From Trogon surrucura (Eukaryota; Chordata; Aves; Trogoniformes; Trogonidae), in assembly GCA_020746105.1 (NCBI GenBank), contig CM036658.1, positions 34,527,004 to 34,591,003 on the forward strand: a stretch of DNA of 64,000 bases, written 5' to 3'. The position numbers and the translations under genes are program-made. Below the pieces are notes generated by a model. The model was not told the DNA's origin. It searched no databases and was given only the letters and a program-made list of their open reading frames with translations. Positions 11,022-22,972 of the stretch are shown here, piece by piece. The stretch's first letter is position 1, and each line of letters begins with the position of its first letter.

Positions 11022-14000
11022 TGGGCAAATCCTTTTATGAAACACACACAAATCTTTGGCATTGTGCCTTCCAGTTAAACCACTGTTGTGGCCCCTTCTT
11101 TCTGACTCCAGGTAGATGTCCAGGGACTGAGCAGATATTGGATACTGATCACTCTGAACACCCCACCCTGAAGTGCTCTGCTGAGCAGTGTGGGAAGCTC
11201 TGTGCTGGCTTCAGTCCCTGGGGCCATCACTGAATCTCACTTCCCTCCGTGGCAGTGGCAATTTTCCCACTCAAACTTCCCTGAAGTCAGCAGGACTCCT
11301 GTTCCATCACCTTTAGTGGCCTAGCAGAAGGCAGCAGATCTCTGAACTCAGATTTTTTTCAAAACAACCTAAATGAGAAGGTTTGTCTGTGCCCTGAGAC
11401 TGTCAGTTCTCTGCAGCTTCAGTTATTCTAGAAACAAATCCCTTTGAATGGCACCAACCCTGCCTCTCTTAGATGCCGTATTCCAACTCAGTTATGTTTG
11501 TGCTTGGAAGGGAAATTGCACACTGCCTTTCTGTCTGTCTTTGCACAGCAGCATGAACATTCTGCTATGAGGCTGATTTCTTGCCACTGTACTACCTTCC
11601 TTCAGCTTGTCTGAACTCATTTGGTACAACAAAATTCAGCAATACAGTGTCAGGCTGATTGTTTCAGCAAAACATGTCTATAGCCATGGCCTTGGCTCTG
11701 GTGAGGGAAGCCAGGAGCACATTTCCCACTGTCACAAAGGGGAAGAGAGAAATAAGAGCAACTAAACTCAACACAACAGGAAACAGAGGGGCTGGCAGCT
11801 GGATGGCTTGGGCTACATCCTGCACAAAGTCTGATGGAAACCAACCCCAGCTAGTTGGCAGCTGGCCCACAGAGAGTCAGTGTGACATGGTCACAGGAGC
11901 CTTTCTCCTTCCTGGATTAGACATTTCATTTTGGTATTTATGAATGAAATCTCTTAGTTGCCACCGGGGAATTAACATGCATGAAAGGACTATAGACCCA
12001 AGAGAGAAAAACAGGGAAAATGACCAGGTAAAAGCCAGATGATTTTTTTTTTTTTTTTCATAGGGTATTGTGGATTCATGCTCCTATCCATCAGCCATGT
12101 CACCCACCAGTGAGTTTGATACTGTCAGTACCAGCAAAGATCCTCCATAATGGATCTCTTGTTGTCAGGTCAGTCTGCTCTAACAAATGCTGCTCTGTGC
12201 TGCAGTCATATTTTGTAGCTGAATGGCTCTACTTCTTGTTTTTCAGGCAGAGTCCATTCCCTCCTCCCAGCCACCACAGGCTCACACTTAACAGCACTCC
12301 AGAGGCCCATGTGGTCCCACTGATTTCCCATAACCCTCCTCAGCAGCTGTAAGGGTTTGGATTTGTTTAAATGTTAAACTTGCTGACTAATTCAAGCTTT
12401 CCAGGCTTTCAGGAAGCACAGCCATTTCCCGCTGGACAGTGCTTCGGCATCCTACTTTTCAGCAGGTCCTTTGATGGTTTCCTCATCTCCAGTCCTGCAG
12501 AGAATCAAGCCTTTTAGTCCCATTAGTTTTCTGGCTGTGCTCCAGCAAAGTTTAACTGCAAGGCGTTTTTCAACTTTACATTTAATCCATTACTTTTACC
12601 TTTTCCTACGTTACTGCTCTTGGTTTATCATCACTGAACAAATATTTTGCCTTCTTCCTTCATTACTAGTTTTTGGTGTCCAACTGCATTCTGATGTAAT
12701 TCCCTCTTTCTGTTTTCCTGTCCAAATTCTTCTTGAAGAATGAGGTAAGTACATTACTAACCAGCTCCCGCCTGACAGTGAGTCAGCTGGGTGACCAAGT
12801 TGCCCAGCTAAGGGACTCTTGAGTCCTGCACCAGAAATGGCCTCATTTCCTGGTGGAAATGCTCTCCTATGGAGATGTTAATTTATTGCCCTGCGTTCTG
12901 CAAAAACACGTTACAAAGAGGCATCCCCTGTACTGTAGAATTCATGGCGGAAAGAGAGCAGAGGGAATAGACCTATTAACCCTTATTGAAATGGAAAACT
13001 TAAGATACTGAGGGGAAATTGCCTAATCATATACAACCCATTACAGAGACAGGCATCATTTCTATCATCTCCCAAGTCTTGGCACAATATTTTACTGATC
13101 TGACTGAGCTTCCTCTTTCTTTTGATTATTCATTGCATTTGTTGACTGTGTCCTGGCTCTCTGGGTTAGAGACAGGACCAGGAGGAATGTTACGGGATGG
13201 TACACTGACCAGTTAATCCTGTCATGTCTGTCATGTGGTGCCCTTGTGCATGGCACTGAGCCCTGGGAGAGTAGCAACCAGCAGGGCTGGAGCCATGGCA
13301 TTTCTCAGCACAATATTCCATGGTCGGCTGCGGGGCAAATCCCACTGCGAATGGGCCGGGCACAGTTGGGGAAGAAGGAGGAGGCGGAAGGCCACCCAGC
13401 CTGGCAGTGTGATCTCAAAGGCTCATGTAGCTTTACTGGTGAACAATTCTTTGATGAATGACTTGATCTGCTTTGTTTTCTGTTGTATGGTTGACTTGCA
13501 CACAGTGTTAAGCAACGAAATCATGTTTTTCTTTAGTAAAATCACACGTATGTCACAGTTCATAGCAAACAACATGGCTTAATAGTAGATTTATACACTG
13601 TGTAATTTTTTTCCACTCTTAATGAAAAACACACAGTTTTCTTTGGACCGTCTCCAGACTTCTCAGTTATGGGGTTACTCACTGAAGGTGGAAGCATGTG
13701 GGAGGTTTCTTCAAGCAGCATTACTAGCAAAGCACTTACTCTGAGTATTGGCTGCTCTTTTACTTTATTTGGATGAAGAGAAATATTTTCAAAAATGTCT
13801 CAACTACTTAGGAGCCCATGGCCTACACCAGAAATATTTCACTGGTGCATGCTGGACTGGATGTTGTGTTTTTCCTTCAACGGGTGCACCTTCATTCAGC
13901 AATACAAGACACTGGAACAAAAGTGCCTTTCACCAGTGCAGTTTTTTCTGGTTTCTGAACCAGAATAACCTGGACTGGCACAAGCAATGGTAGACTAGCA

Positions 14001-16439
14001 CAGACACATTAATGCAGGTAGAGTTGTGTATCTCTCGTTGTACTGAACAAGATGAATGCAGCGACACTTGTGAGTGACTTAGGGCACTGGGGAAAAAAAA
14101 GACCTTCTGACTTTCAGCCAAGGTATTCTACCAAAATGTTATTCTTCTTCAGATACACAAATGCTTTGAGGAAATGTTGGTCATGCAAATAAAGGGACAG
14201 AGCACTAACATTTAAAAAAAGTAAAAATATATGCTACAAAGACTTTATTTTATACCACAGTGCACTGGAAAATACGTAGAAAGAGCAGGAATTGAATTTT
14301 GTGTAGATGACTTAGACATTATTTTTTTACACCACTGCTTGGTGTCTGCTCACTGCCAAAATATCTAGCTTGGCTACAACTCTGCTGCACGGAACCTCCC
14401 AAATACTGTTCAAATGCTGGAGAGAAAGAAAAGCCCAAACCCTGTGGCAATGTGCAGGATGCACGCATTGTGCTGTTAATATCTGATGAGAGATGGATTC
14501 TGCTGCCACAGCTCAACCTCACAGACAGGCAGTGCAAGCCAGAAAATGCCCACTGGCTGGGAGTCACTAGAGGAGCAGAGGGATCATCAGGTTGTCATTT
14601 TTTCCACACTCCTTGGAGGATGCTCTCATACCAGCGAAGCCATATGTGTTCTTTGACATGCCATTCTTGGCTGAACTGTAGCCATGGAGCACGTGTTAAA
14701 GCCAGTGCTGAGGAGCTCTTCCCAAGTTAATTATTGAGCACTGTGATTGACATTTCCTCACAGCAACCTTAAAGTCTGGGCTCAGACAAAATTTATATCC
14801 CTGTTCTCTGGGCCAGGTCTGCAACCATTATAATCCACATTATAGGCTCATTATAAACATATCATTCCTTCCATCCCAATCTAGCAGTGTTCTTCTGTAT
14901 CCCAACGGAGATTTCACCTCATTACAAATGCTAAAGGCAGGGAAGAGGGTAGTCCACCCTGGTTCCATTTCATAGCTCCACTGCCTGCAAGCATTTTTCT
15001 CTGTGTTCCTCTTGTAACACAGCCACATGTCTTACCTGCGGCTGCCGCTCTTGGCAAGGTTCCCCCAGCACGGCTGCCTGCCCAGGCTGACTTCTCACTG
15101 CAGTAAGACATTGGGGCCCCACATGTCCTCCGGCAGCCCCTTTGCACCCTGTCCCTCTCTGCACTGCTGCAGCCTGGCTGGGCAGAAGCTGGGGAGGGTG
15201 AACAAAAGTGCCCCGACTCCGTTCCCTTCCCTAAGCTCGCTGGAGCTGGGGAGGGTGGTTTCCAAGGACTGCAATCCATCTGTAGCAGCTAGGTTTACAC
15301 GGTTTGTTTAAAAAAAGAAGCTGTCATCAATGGATGGTGATGAAAAAAATAATAAAAGAAAAATCTTAATTTCTCCCTTTACAGTTGCTCTTTGTGCTTT
15401 CCCAGGATTTTGGAGTGTTTACTCAGATTCAGAGTGTGTTCTGCTTAGAAAAAAACAAAGTAACACTGCCCAGTGTCTGTCAGCTTTCTGCACAAGAAAT
15501 ATAATAATAAAAAAATACACTCTTCTAAGTGAAAGTCTTCTAATCCTGCAGGTTTTCAAAGAGTTTGTCTAAGCAAAATTGTTGCCTGTGTTGCAGTTGT
15601 GCTTTACTTGTGTATTGAGAGTAAGTCATTAAACGTCTGGTGTTCCTGGACCAAAAGAGACATCACAGCACAGACATTAAGCATGTGTCCAGCTGATGAG
15701 AAAAGTGGTTTGACAGTTAAGCGCCTCAGCTCCCACGTCACTTTCCTGTGCACTCCCTCTAGTAGATCAGGTGTGGATGGCTTGTGCTTTTAACCATATC
15801 GACTGAAAAGCAGAATTTCCACTTTATGGAAAACATGTAGGCTTTTTTTTTTTTTTTTTACCTCCAAGCTATGTTTCTGAGGAATGACCCTCTGCAAGGA
15901 AGACCAGTGCTTCTGAACAGCCATGCCTACCATCTCCTGCACACTGCCCCACTGCTGTGGGTTTGTGGGAACTTGATGGGCTCATGCCCAGATGCTTGAG
16001 CCCCGCCACCCCTTCCCCAGCACAAAGTTTCCCTCCCTTGCAGGTGTGTGCTCAATATCTGCCAGCCCACCTGCACTGACCTCTCCCTAGGGCTTCAGAA
16101 CAACCTTTCTTCCCCCAAAATGTGGAAATCATCTCTCTCCTGGCCAAGGAGGGAAGAGAGCATGGGCATCCCAGGTTTCCCAGACTGATGCCATTGCTCT
16201 CCCCGCTCGTAAGAGCACGACCTTTTGGCCAGCAACTCAAAAAGCCTCAATTTGCTGCTGCCCCTTCACATGCTGGGTGCATTAATCCCCAGAAAGATGT
16301 CCCCACTTGGACATCCAAGGTAAAATAAGTGACATGGGAAAGGGAAGAGAGCCACAAGTAACACCACGAAACAGACTTCTGGAGATGTCCACAGGAGCAC
16401 AAGTTCACCCTTCACTTCCTCAGGCATGGGCTGAGAACA

Positions 16440-16502
16440 TTCCTCCTCTTCTTGTTTTTCCTCTTTCTCCTTCTCCTTTTTCCTCTTCCTCCTCCTCTTC
16501 CC
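16440..16502 (+). repeat. CTT/CCT polypyrimidine tract
   Basis: About 60 almost pure pyrimidines made of CTTCTCC and CCTCTT units. The minus strand is a matching GA-rich purine tract that explains the Lys/Glu-rich frame there. Confidence 0.85.
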
Positions 16503-18468
16503 CAATGTGTTAGTCACCTCCAAAATGAGGGATCTGCATTGCCAAACTTGGGGTCTTGGACCTCACAGGGCAGTGCTGACACCGGTGGGTCAGTGCAAGC
16601 CTGAGCTGGCCAGAGCTGGACCATTCCTGAGCCCTTTGACAGACATTCTCCTCCTTCTGCACCTGCCCTAGGTCAAGAACTCATCATCCCACCACTGTTT
16701 CCACTGATGCTGCTGAGGGAAGAAGGGCCACAGACGGGAGCATGCATATGTCTGAGCACCAGAAGGGACAGATGATCTGAAGACTAAACAATAGCTCACT
16801 CCTAAGCATGTGAAGGTGTTGGAATGATGTTTCAAAAGTAAAATAAAGGCAGTCATCTTTTCAGACCCTTAAGCCAGTCTAGCTCATAGAAGTCAGTTTT
16901 CCTGATGTGTCTCAAAAAATTCCATAAGGACAGCCAGCTTGCCTGCAGCATGTTGCATTAGCTGTAAGGCATATATACGACATTGGCATCTCCCCTGACA
17001 AAATAATTTCAAAACAAAACAATTGTCACTTGGGAGTATCTAGCTGTGGTTCAAAATCAGACCTCACTGTGAGCAAACAGGAGAGAGATCTGGAAGGCAA
17101 TAGCAGCTGGACTAGCTCAAACCAGGCACATTTTTGAGTAACTCCCTTGAACTAAGGACTGTTTACATATTTTGAAAAAGCAGGATTGCAAAGAGACACT
17201 TGAGGACAAGAAGAATGTACAAACTTTAAAATCTGTGGCAGAACATGCATTGAAATATCCAGATATCACGAATCTTGGAAAAACAGAGAAGTGAAAAAAA
17301 ATAACCTATGTCAGTCCTTGAAGCATCCTTCAATCTTTTAGCGGTAAAACACCATTTATATAAAAACAGTTTATTTTTGTGTTGAGTGTGGGTGGAAAAT
17401 GGGAAGGCTTCTCCCTGTTTCAGTTGGCCTTTTGAGCTCTCAATAAATTAAATACACCTAAAACAACAAAGTCTTCCATCAGGAAAAAAAAAACAAATGA
17501 AAAAAAAGAGCAATGCCATGGAAAGGGCATTATTCTTTCCAAGATGAAAAAGCCCACAACCCAAAATGCTTTTCTGAACTTGCCAGAAAGCCTCTGAAAG
17601 GACTGTAAACCAAATCCTAAAGAGAGGATAGGGGGGTTCTTTTCTGTGTTGTCCCTCTCTCCCCACATTCTTTTACTTCTCTCTTCTCTATGTATTTTTT
17701 TTTTTTTTATTTCTCATAGAATCATGTAATTGTTTTGATGGGAAAAGACCTTTAAGATCATTGAGTCCAACCATTAACCTAGCAATGCCAGGTCCAGCAC
17801 TAAACCACGTCTCCAAGCACCACATCTACACATCTTTTAGATACCTCCAGAGATGGTGATTCAACCACTCCCCTGGGAAGCCTCTTGCAACGCTTGAGAA
17901 CCCTTTCAGTGAAGATATTCTCCTAATATCTAATCAAAACCTCCCATGGAGCAACTTGAGGCCATTTTGTCTCATGCTATTGCTTATAACATGGAGAAGA
18001 GACCAACACCTAACTCTCAACAACCTCCTCTCAGGTAGCTCGAGAGAGCGATAAGGTCTTTCCCCCTTGAGCCTTCTCTCCTCCAGGGTGAACAACCCCA
18101 GTTCCCTCAGCTGTTCCACATAAGATTTGTTCTCAAGATCCTTTATCAGCTTCATTTTTCTTCTTTGGACAAGCTCCAGCACCTCAATGTCCTTCTTGTA
18201 GTGAGGGGCTCAAAACTGAACACAAGGTTCAAGGTGTGGTCTCACCAAAGCTGAGTACAGGGGCATGATCACCTCCCTGCTCCTGCTGAAAACACCCTTC
18301 CTGACCCAGGTCAGGATGCCTTTGGCCTTCTTGGCCACCTGGGCACATTGCTGGCTCATGTTCAGCCACTGTCCACCAGAGAGGTCCCTCTCTGCCTGGC
18401 AGCTCTCCAGCCACTCCTCCCCAAGGCTGTAGCGCTGCTGGGGGTTGTTGTGGCCGAAGTGCAGGACC

Positions 18469-18481
18469 TTGGCCCAGCGAT
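18469..18481. repeat. 13-bp target-site duplication, left copy
   Basis: TTGGCCCAGCGAT; identical to 18643-18655 on the other side of the 161-bp insertion. Confidence 0.8.
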
Positions 18482-18642
18482 TTCATTATTCAGTTTTTGT
18501 TTGTTTGGTTGGTTGTTTTTTTTTTACCTAAAAGAGCTTTAAATACATTCTATGTGAGAGCAGATTTAAAAAAATCACTCTAAAAATAATAACAAAAATA
18601 AAAGGGTTGGAGGAGCAAGCATGACTTTCTGTGCGATTGGCT
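18482..18642 (-). mobile_element. 161-bp retroposed insertion with 13-bp duplication
   Basis: Foreign segment inside the CR1 at 17714-18695. It is flanked by perfect direct repeats of TTGGCCCAGCGAT (18469-18481 and 18643-18655); removing the segment and one repeat restores continuous CR1 sequence. Read on the minus strand it ends, next to the duplication, in an A-rich tail (nine A, then AC/AAC-rich sequence). Long target duplication plus A-rich 3' end is the pattern of target-primed retroposition of an RNA. The 110-base body is AT-rich, has no RNA polymerase III boxes that I can see, and matches no RNA or gene I recognise. Confidence 0.6.
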
Positions 18643-18655
18643 TTGGCCCAGCGAT
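18643..18655. repeat. 13-bp target-site duplication, right copy
   Basis: TTGGCCCAGCGAT, followed by continuing CR1 sequence (CCAGCCTGTCTAGATCCCTC). Confidence 0.8.
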
Positions 18656-19562
18656 CCAGCCTGTCTAGATCCCTCTGCAGAGTCCTCTCAGCCACACCTG
18701 GCCTGATGGGGCATATCTCAAAAAGCACCAAGCAGGATGGCAGGGGTTGGCCCATGTAATGTTGGAGAGTGCACTGTGGGCTCTGGACATCGCATCCCTA
18801 ACCTGCTGGCTCTCCAGGTTCCTCCTCCGCGTGCTGCCTACTGCACACTGTGGCCGCATCCTGCATCGCTGCACGTGCTGTGTATTTAATGTTCACAGAT
18901 CGCCATATAAACAGTCTGACTTTGCCAGCAAATGGTGATCCAGGGCTTAAACCAAAAAATCCCAGAGGCATTGCAGTGCGTTTTCATGAAGCGTGATTTA
19001 TTTAGCAATTGTGTATTTTGGCTTTCTGCTCGTTACGTCCAGCAATCAAGCTCTATGGGGCTGCTTTACATTACACATGCCACGTCATGGATAGCCCCAT
19101 GCCAGGGCATTAGTCATGAACCACCAGGATTTGGAGAGAGGAAAAAATGAAACTCTTTTTTAATAGTTTTGTACTTAATAATGCCCCAAGTGATCAGTAC
19201 TGCAGTTTTATCTTAGGAACACCAACTTTATCTTCTGTTATTCTGATGAAGCAGAAAGTTGGTTTTTTTCACTGTATAGAAGTGATTAGCTTCTCTAGCA
19301 AAAGGCAGAGGCTTAATAAACCTTTTACCTAAGATCTCTTTCCTTCAAAATGTGAAATAGGAATTAGCATAAAAATAGAGTCTTAAACTGTCTGCTCAAA
19401 TAGCATTGATATTTTTTTCTTTTCTTTCCAGTTCTTCTTCCTTCCTATGGCTTGGCAAATCTGTGTGTGGACATATTCATTTCTATCCATATGACAACCA
19501 GCTTTGGTGTAGTCAATGTATGACCTTCTGGGGACACATTCTAGGACAAACACGTCCATGCA

Positions 19563-19650
19563 TAAAGGAAGGGAAAGGAAGAAGGAAAAAGAGAGAAGGA
19601 ATGAGAGGGAGAAAAGAAAGGAAAAGGGAGAGGGGAAAGAAGCAGCAGGT
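19563..19650 (+). repeat. GGAA/GAGA polypurine tract
   Basis: Nearly 90 bases of A/G with very few pyrimidines, such as GGAAGGGAAAGGAAGAAGG. Low-complexity; the Lys/Arg/Glu-rich open frames here are artefacts of it. Confidence 0.85.
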
Positions 19651-21578
19651 TTTTCTTCTCTGTGGAGAAAAACACTTCTGTGTAGCCACAAGAGGAGGCC
19701 TGAGCTTAAAAGTTGCAAATGTGGACTTGAAAGGAAGGAAGGTGGGCAGGCAGAAATCAGGAACAGAATTGATTATTAAGTGATTTAACTGAAATAACCT
19801 GTCCCTTCATTTTCTCTTGTGTTTCAGATGTACGTTAAATCCTGGAACAGACCAGCGTGTCTCCACATAGACACAATTTCTGAGTAATTCCCCTCCACAT
19901 CCAAAATACCAGCTCACCCGACAAACGGTATTTCTTGTACACTCCATATTACACATGCTAAATATTTTATTGTACTAGATACAACCTCTAAACATTTACA
20001 GTAAGTGCACTTAATACCAAATTTTTTGCCAAACCTCATTGGCTCTCTCCATACTTGCAAGTTATAAACATGGTTTTGTTTAAACAGGAAAACAAATGAA
20101 CAGATTCCTGAGTCTCCCACATGCACTTCTGGTTATCAGAAGTTTATCACAGGCAAACAGGAACATTTCATGGAGGCTCTTGTTAAAATGCTGGCAGCTT
20201 ATCAACAGCTTGGATTTCCATGTACCACAGCAGACAGCAGCATAGTTTTATATCCTTTTTTTGTTTTGCCTTTTTTTATCTTCTAGCATCAACCTCTTTT
20301 TTTCTCCATGATAGACTTAGAAAACTGAAGCTGGGCGAATAGCTTCTCTGCAAATCCTCTAAGAGAAGAAAATGGGAGGAGAGAAAAGGATAGTTTTTCC
20401 TGAGGAGGCACGGCTGGACAGGTGTGACAGTTAATACTGTTTAAGCTATTTGTTTATTCAAAGTGGCCTTTCTATTCAAACAGTAAGGCCTGAGCAATTC
20501 AACTGAACAAATGAAACTGCAGTTGCAAAGCACCTCCATGCAGACATCAGTGTACAGCACAGACTGATTGCTAAAGGCAAGAACTGATCAGAAAGGACAT
20601 GATTGGTAGACTTAAAATTGCAAATTGCTCGACGGGGAAGCCCTTAAGAGGACTAGAAAGGAAAAGACTGTATTTGGGTTATGTTACTTCTGCAGTGGGT
20701 AGAAAATAACCAGTTGACTAAGGTTGACTTCTGTCAGCTCCATCCCATCTCATGGTTGGAAGGGACAAAAACGAATGACAAGTACAACAAGGACACACCA
20801 CCTTGATTGGCAGTGATTGAAAGACTACAGGTGTTTGCATCAGAGCCTCTCCTTAATCCCACCTGGGGAGAAAAAACTTCTGGGTGGGCTTTTATTTCTT
20901 TCACAGAAAAAGCACCCTGGTTTTAGTCCGTGGACACCTACTGGAGTAAGAACAGACAGCGCTGGTGGTGGCAGTGTCACAGAGAGGAACCCCAGCTGTC
21001 TTCACAGTAGTTAAGCCTGGTAACCGGTAGCACTCTTCTGCACCAGCTCAGAAGAGGCTACAAAACCTGCTTTAGAACCACGGACCACTTGAGTTTCCTC
21101 TGACAGATTGCTCCTGGCCATGGCCAACCCCTGTGACTGCCGCAGAGGTACCGACCAAAAGACATACTCCTCAGAGTGACCTGAAAAGTTTCATCCTGGT
21201 GTAATGCCATACTTGGCGAAAATTACGCTGATAATGAAAAGTTGCTTTGGAGAGGAAGCAGAATTAAGGTAGTGGCCATAAAAATATGTCCTTTCCCCTC
21301 TGACATGCAAGTTACCCAGGCTTAGTCTGCACCTTGAATACAGCGTGCCTGCCCTTTTTCTTTTACCAAGTGACCTATGCCAAGCCTTTGCTGCCAGCTT
21401 GCCTAAGAAGTCCCACAGCTGTGACTAGTTGGGAAAGACAGAGTTAAAAAGACAATAGTTGATCTTAGCTCAACTTTTTTAAAAAGCATTACTGATGCGC
21501 TATGGACAGAGAAGTATGCTTGGTTTCAGGAATCACTGAAAAAGCTCTTAATTGTTCTGCTCTTTCTCCTTGTGCCAG

Positions 21579-21739
21579 CTTTGAGTATCCCAGTTAGCAG
21601 CCAGCCTGAAGTTAATAAAGAATCTCAGAGAACGTGGAGCAAAAAAGGAGTCGACAAGAAATGCAATCTGTGTCAAACACAGAATGTATTTGCAACTTTT
21701 TATGTAAATCCTGTGATGAACAGCTCTGTGGATCAACAG
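21579..21739 (+). other. Exon-like open frame, unknown transcript
   Basis: A 161-base stretch with a pyrimidine-rich acceptor (CTCTTTCTCCTTGTGCCAG) and a donor CAG|GTACCT at 21740. The frame is open throughout and encodes a hydrophilic peptide (VNKESQRTWSKKGVDKKCNL). The same frame stays open upstream to about 21425 and would read a hydrophobic stretch (LLIVLLFLLVPALS) resembling a signal sequence, but there is no ATG in that extension. It matches no gene I know; chance is a real possibility. Confidence 0.15.
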
Positions 21740-22919
21740 GTACCTCAGCTTCTCTAAATGTGGTAGCAACAGGGAGTTAAAATCCTACTTAATAATCTTT
21801 CATTCAAAGGCAATCTTTTCAATTAGTTTTCAGACTTGTGCTGCCACTGAGAAAACTAAATAGGAAAACCACATTTTCTTCAACCTCCAAATAATTTTAT
21901 CAACCATATTCCCTTTAATATACAAATCCTCACCACTACAATTGCTGAAACAAACACCATTACATTTCAACTTCAGGAGGATTTACTTGGACCAGAGGCA
22001 TCCAGCAACAGAAGAATTTTAATGACTGTGGGAGGATTGCTGGTATTTTAAGAAGTCTTCTAAAACCTTTTGAAGGATTTGAGATAAGTAAAAATAAGTG
22101 GAGCAATTTTTTTTCCCCTAAGTACCTCGCACCATGTTTTCACATAGCAGAAGTGAGTTCCACAACTGCACTATGAAGCTGGAGAATCTGGACAGAGAAG
22201 CAAAAGTTAAATAGAATTTGAGATGAAAACAAGTGGCACGGGAACCATTCTAAAAAAGAGAGGAAATGATTATTTCTATTCCAAGCACTGTTTTTTATTC
22301 TTTCCGCTCACAGCAGCTTTAATTTCATTAGCTTGCAGAGAAACACTCAATCCACAGATCAGTTTTCTCAAGGATATAGGGAGATCATGTCAACAAAACA
22401 ATGCACTAGTTAAATTTTTGAACAGCAGCCACATGCCTGATGAGCTCCTCTAAGTCGAATCATACAAGCCACGTTTGCATCCTGTTGCCTTTAATCTAAT
22501 GTATTGCACTTCACCTTATAGAAGAAAAAGCCACCTGCTGTCAGAAGTGCTTCCAGATTAATCTACCCCATGACTGAAATTTAACTGGTGTTAAGACTTC
22601 AGAGGGTCCAGCTTCTTGAATTGTTGAGTGCCTCCTTGCAGAAGGGCTGATCAATGTACCTGGCCAGCAACTGCCACCTGTCACTGTTACAATGAGAAAG
22701 AAAAGTCTCCTTGGGCCTCTGGACCCACCTGCATGTCACAAATGATTGCACTCCTGGCTTAAAATTGTTCACCTACAGCTTCTCCAAAATCACCACACTT
22801 TCAGCGTGCTAAACTAGGGTGAACAATTTACTGCTATTTCTTAATGTCATGCACTCTATCCAGGAAAGATGCAAAACAAAACATGCAAACAACAGTTAAA
22901 AGGACACTTGGAAAGGTCA

Positions 22920-22972
22920 CCCCCCCCCCCCAAAAAAAAAAAAAAAGAAAAAAAGAAGAAGAAAAAAACGTG
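22920..22972 (+). repeat. Poly-C/poly-A low-complexity tract
   Basis: Twelve C followed directly by fifteen A, then A-rich sequence with GAA units. Confidence 0.9.

Larger units (their letters stand above)
9912..17713. other. Intergenic, mostly unrecognised
   Basis: Holds the exon-like frame at 10851-11021, T-runs near 12042-12058 and 15841-15860, a moderately GC-rich patch at 15030-15260 and the pyrimidine tract at 16440-16502. No coding family or transposon could be assigned. Confidence 0.55.
17714..18695 (-). mobile_element. CR1 LINE interrupted by a 161-bp insertion
   Basis: CR1 in minus orientation with its 3' end at about 17714 (octamer tail decayed to CATAGAATCATG on the plus strand). 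The minus-strand frame at 18182-17934 carries LVQRRKMKLI, LRELGLFTLEERR and similar CR1 motifs; frames upstream are broken. The CR1 sequence stops at 18481, resumes at 18643 with the same 13 bases, then fades by about 18695. The body is well diverged, so the copy is old and inactive. The insertion is listed separately. Confidence 0.88.

Noticed and set aside
19383-19783. Charged or hydrophobic proteins on both strands
   Set aside because: Artefact of the polypurine tract.
20741-20775. CR1 fragment (GGTTGGAAGGGAC)
   Set aside because: Only a dozen bases match and the flanks do not continue as CR1; likely chance.
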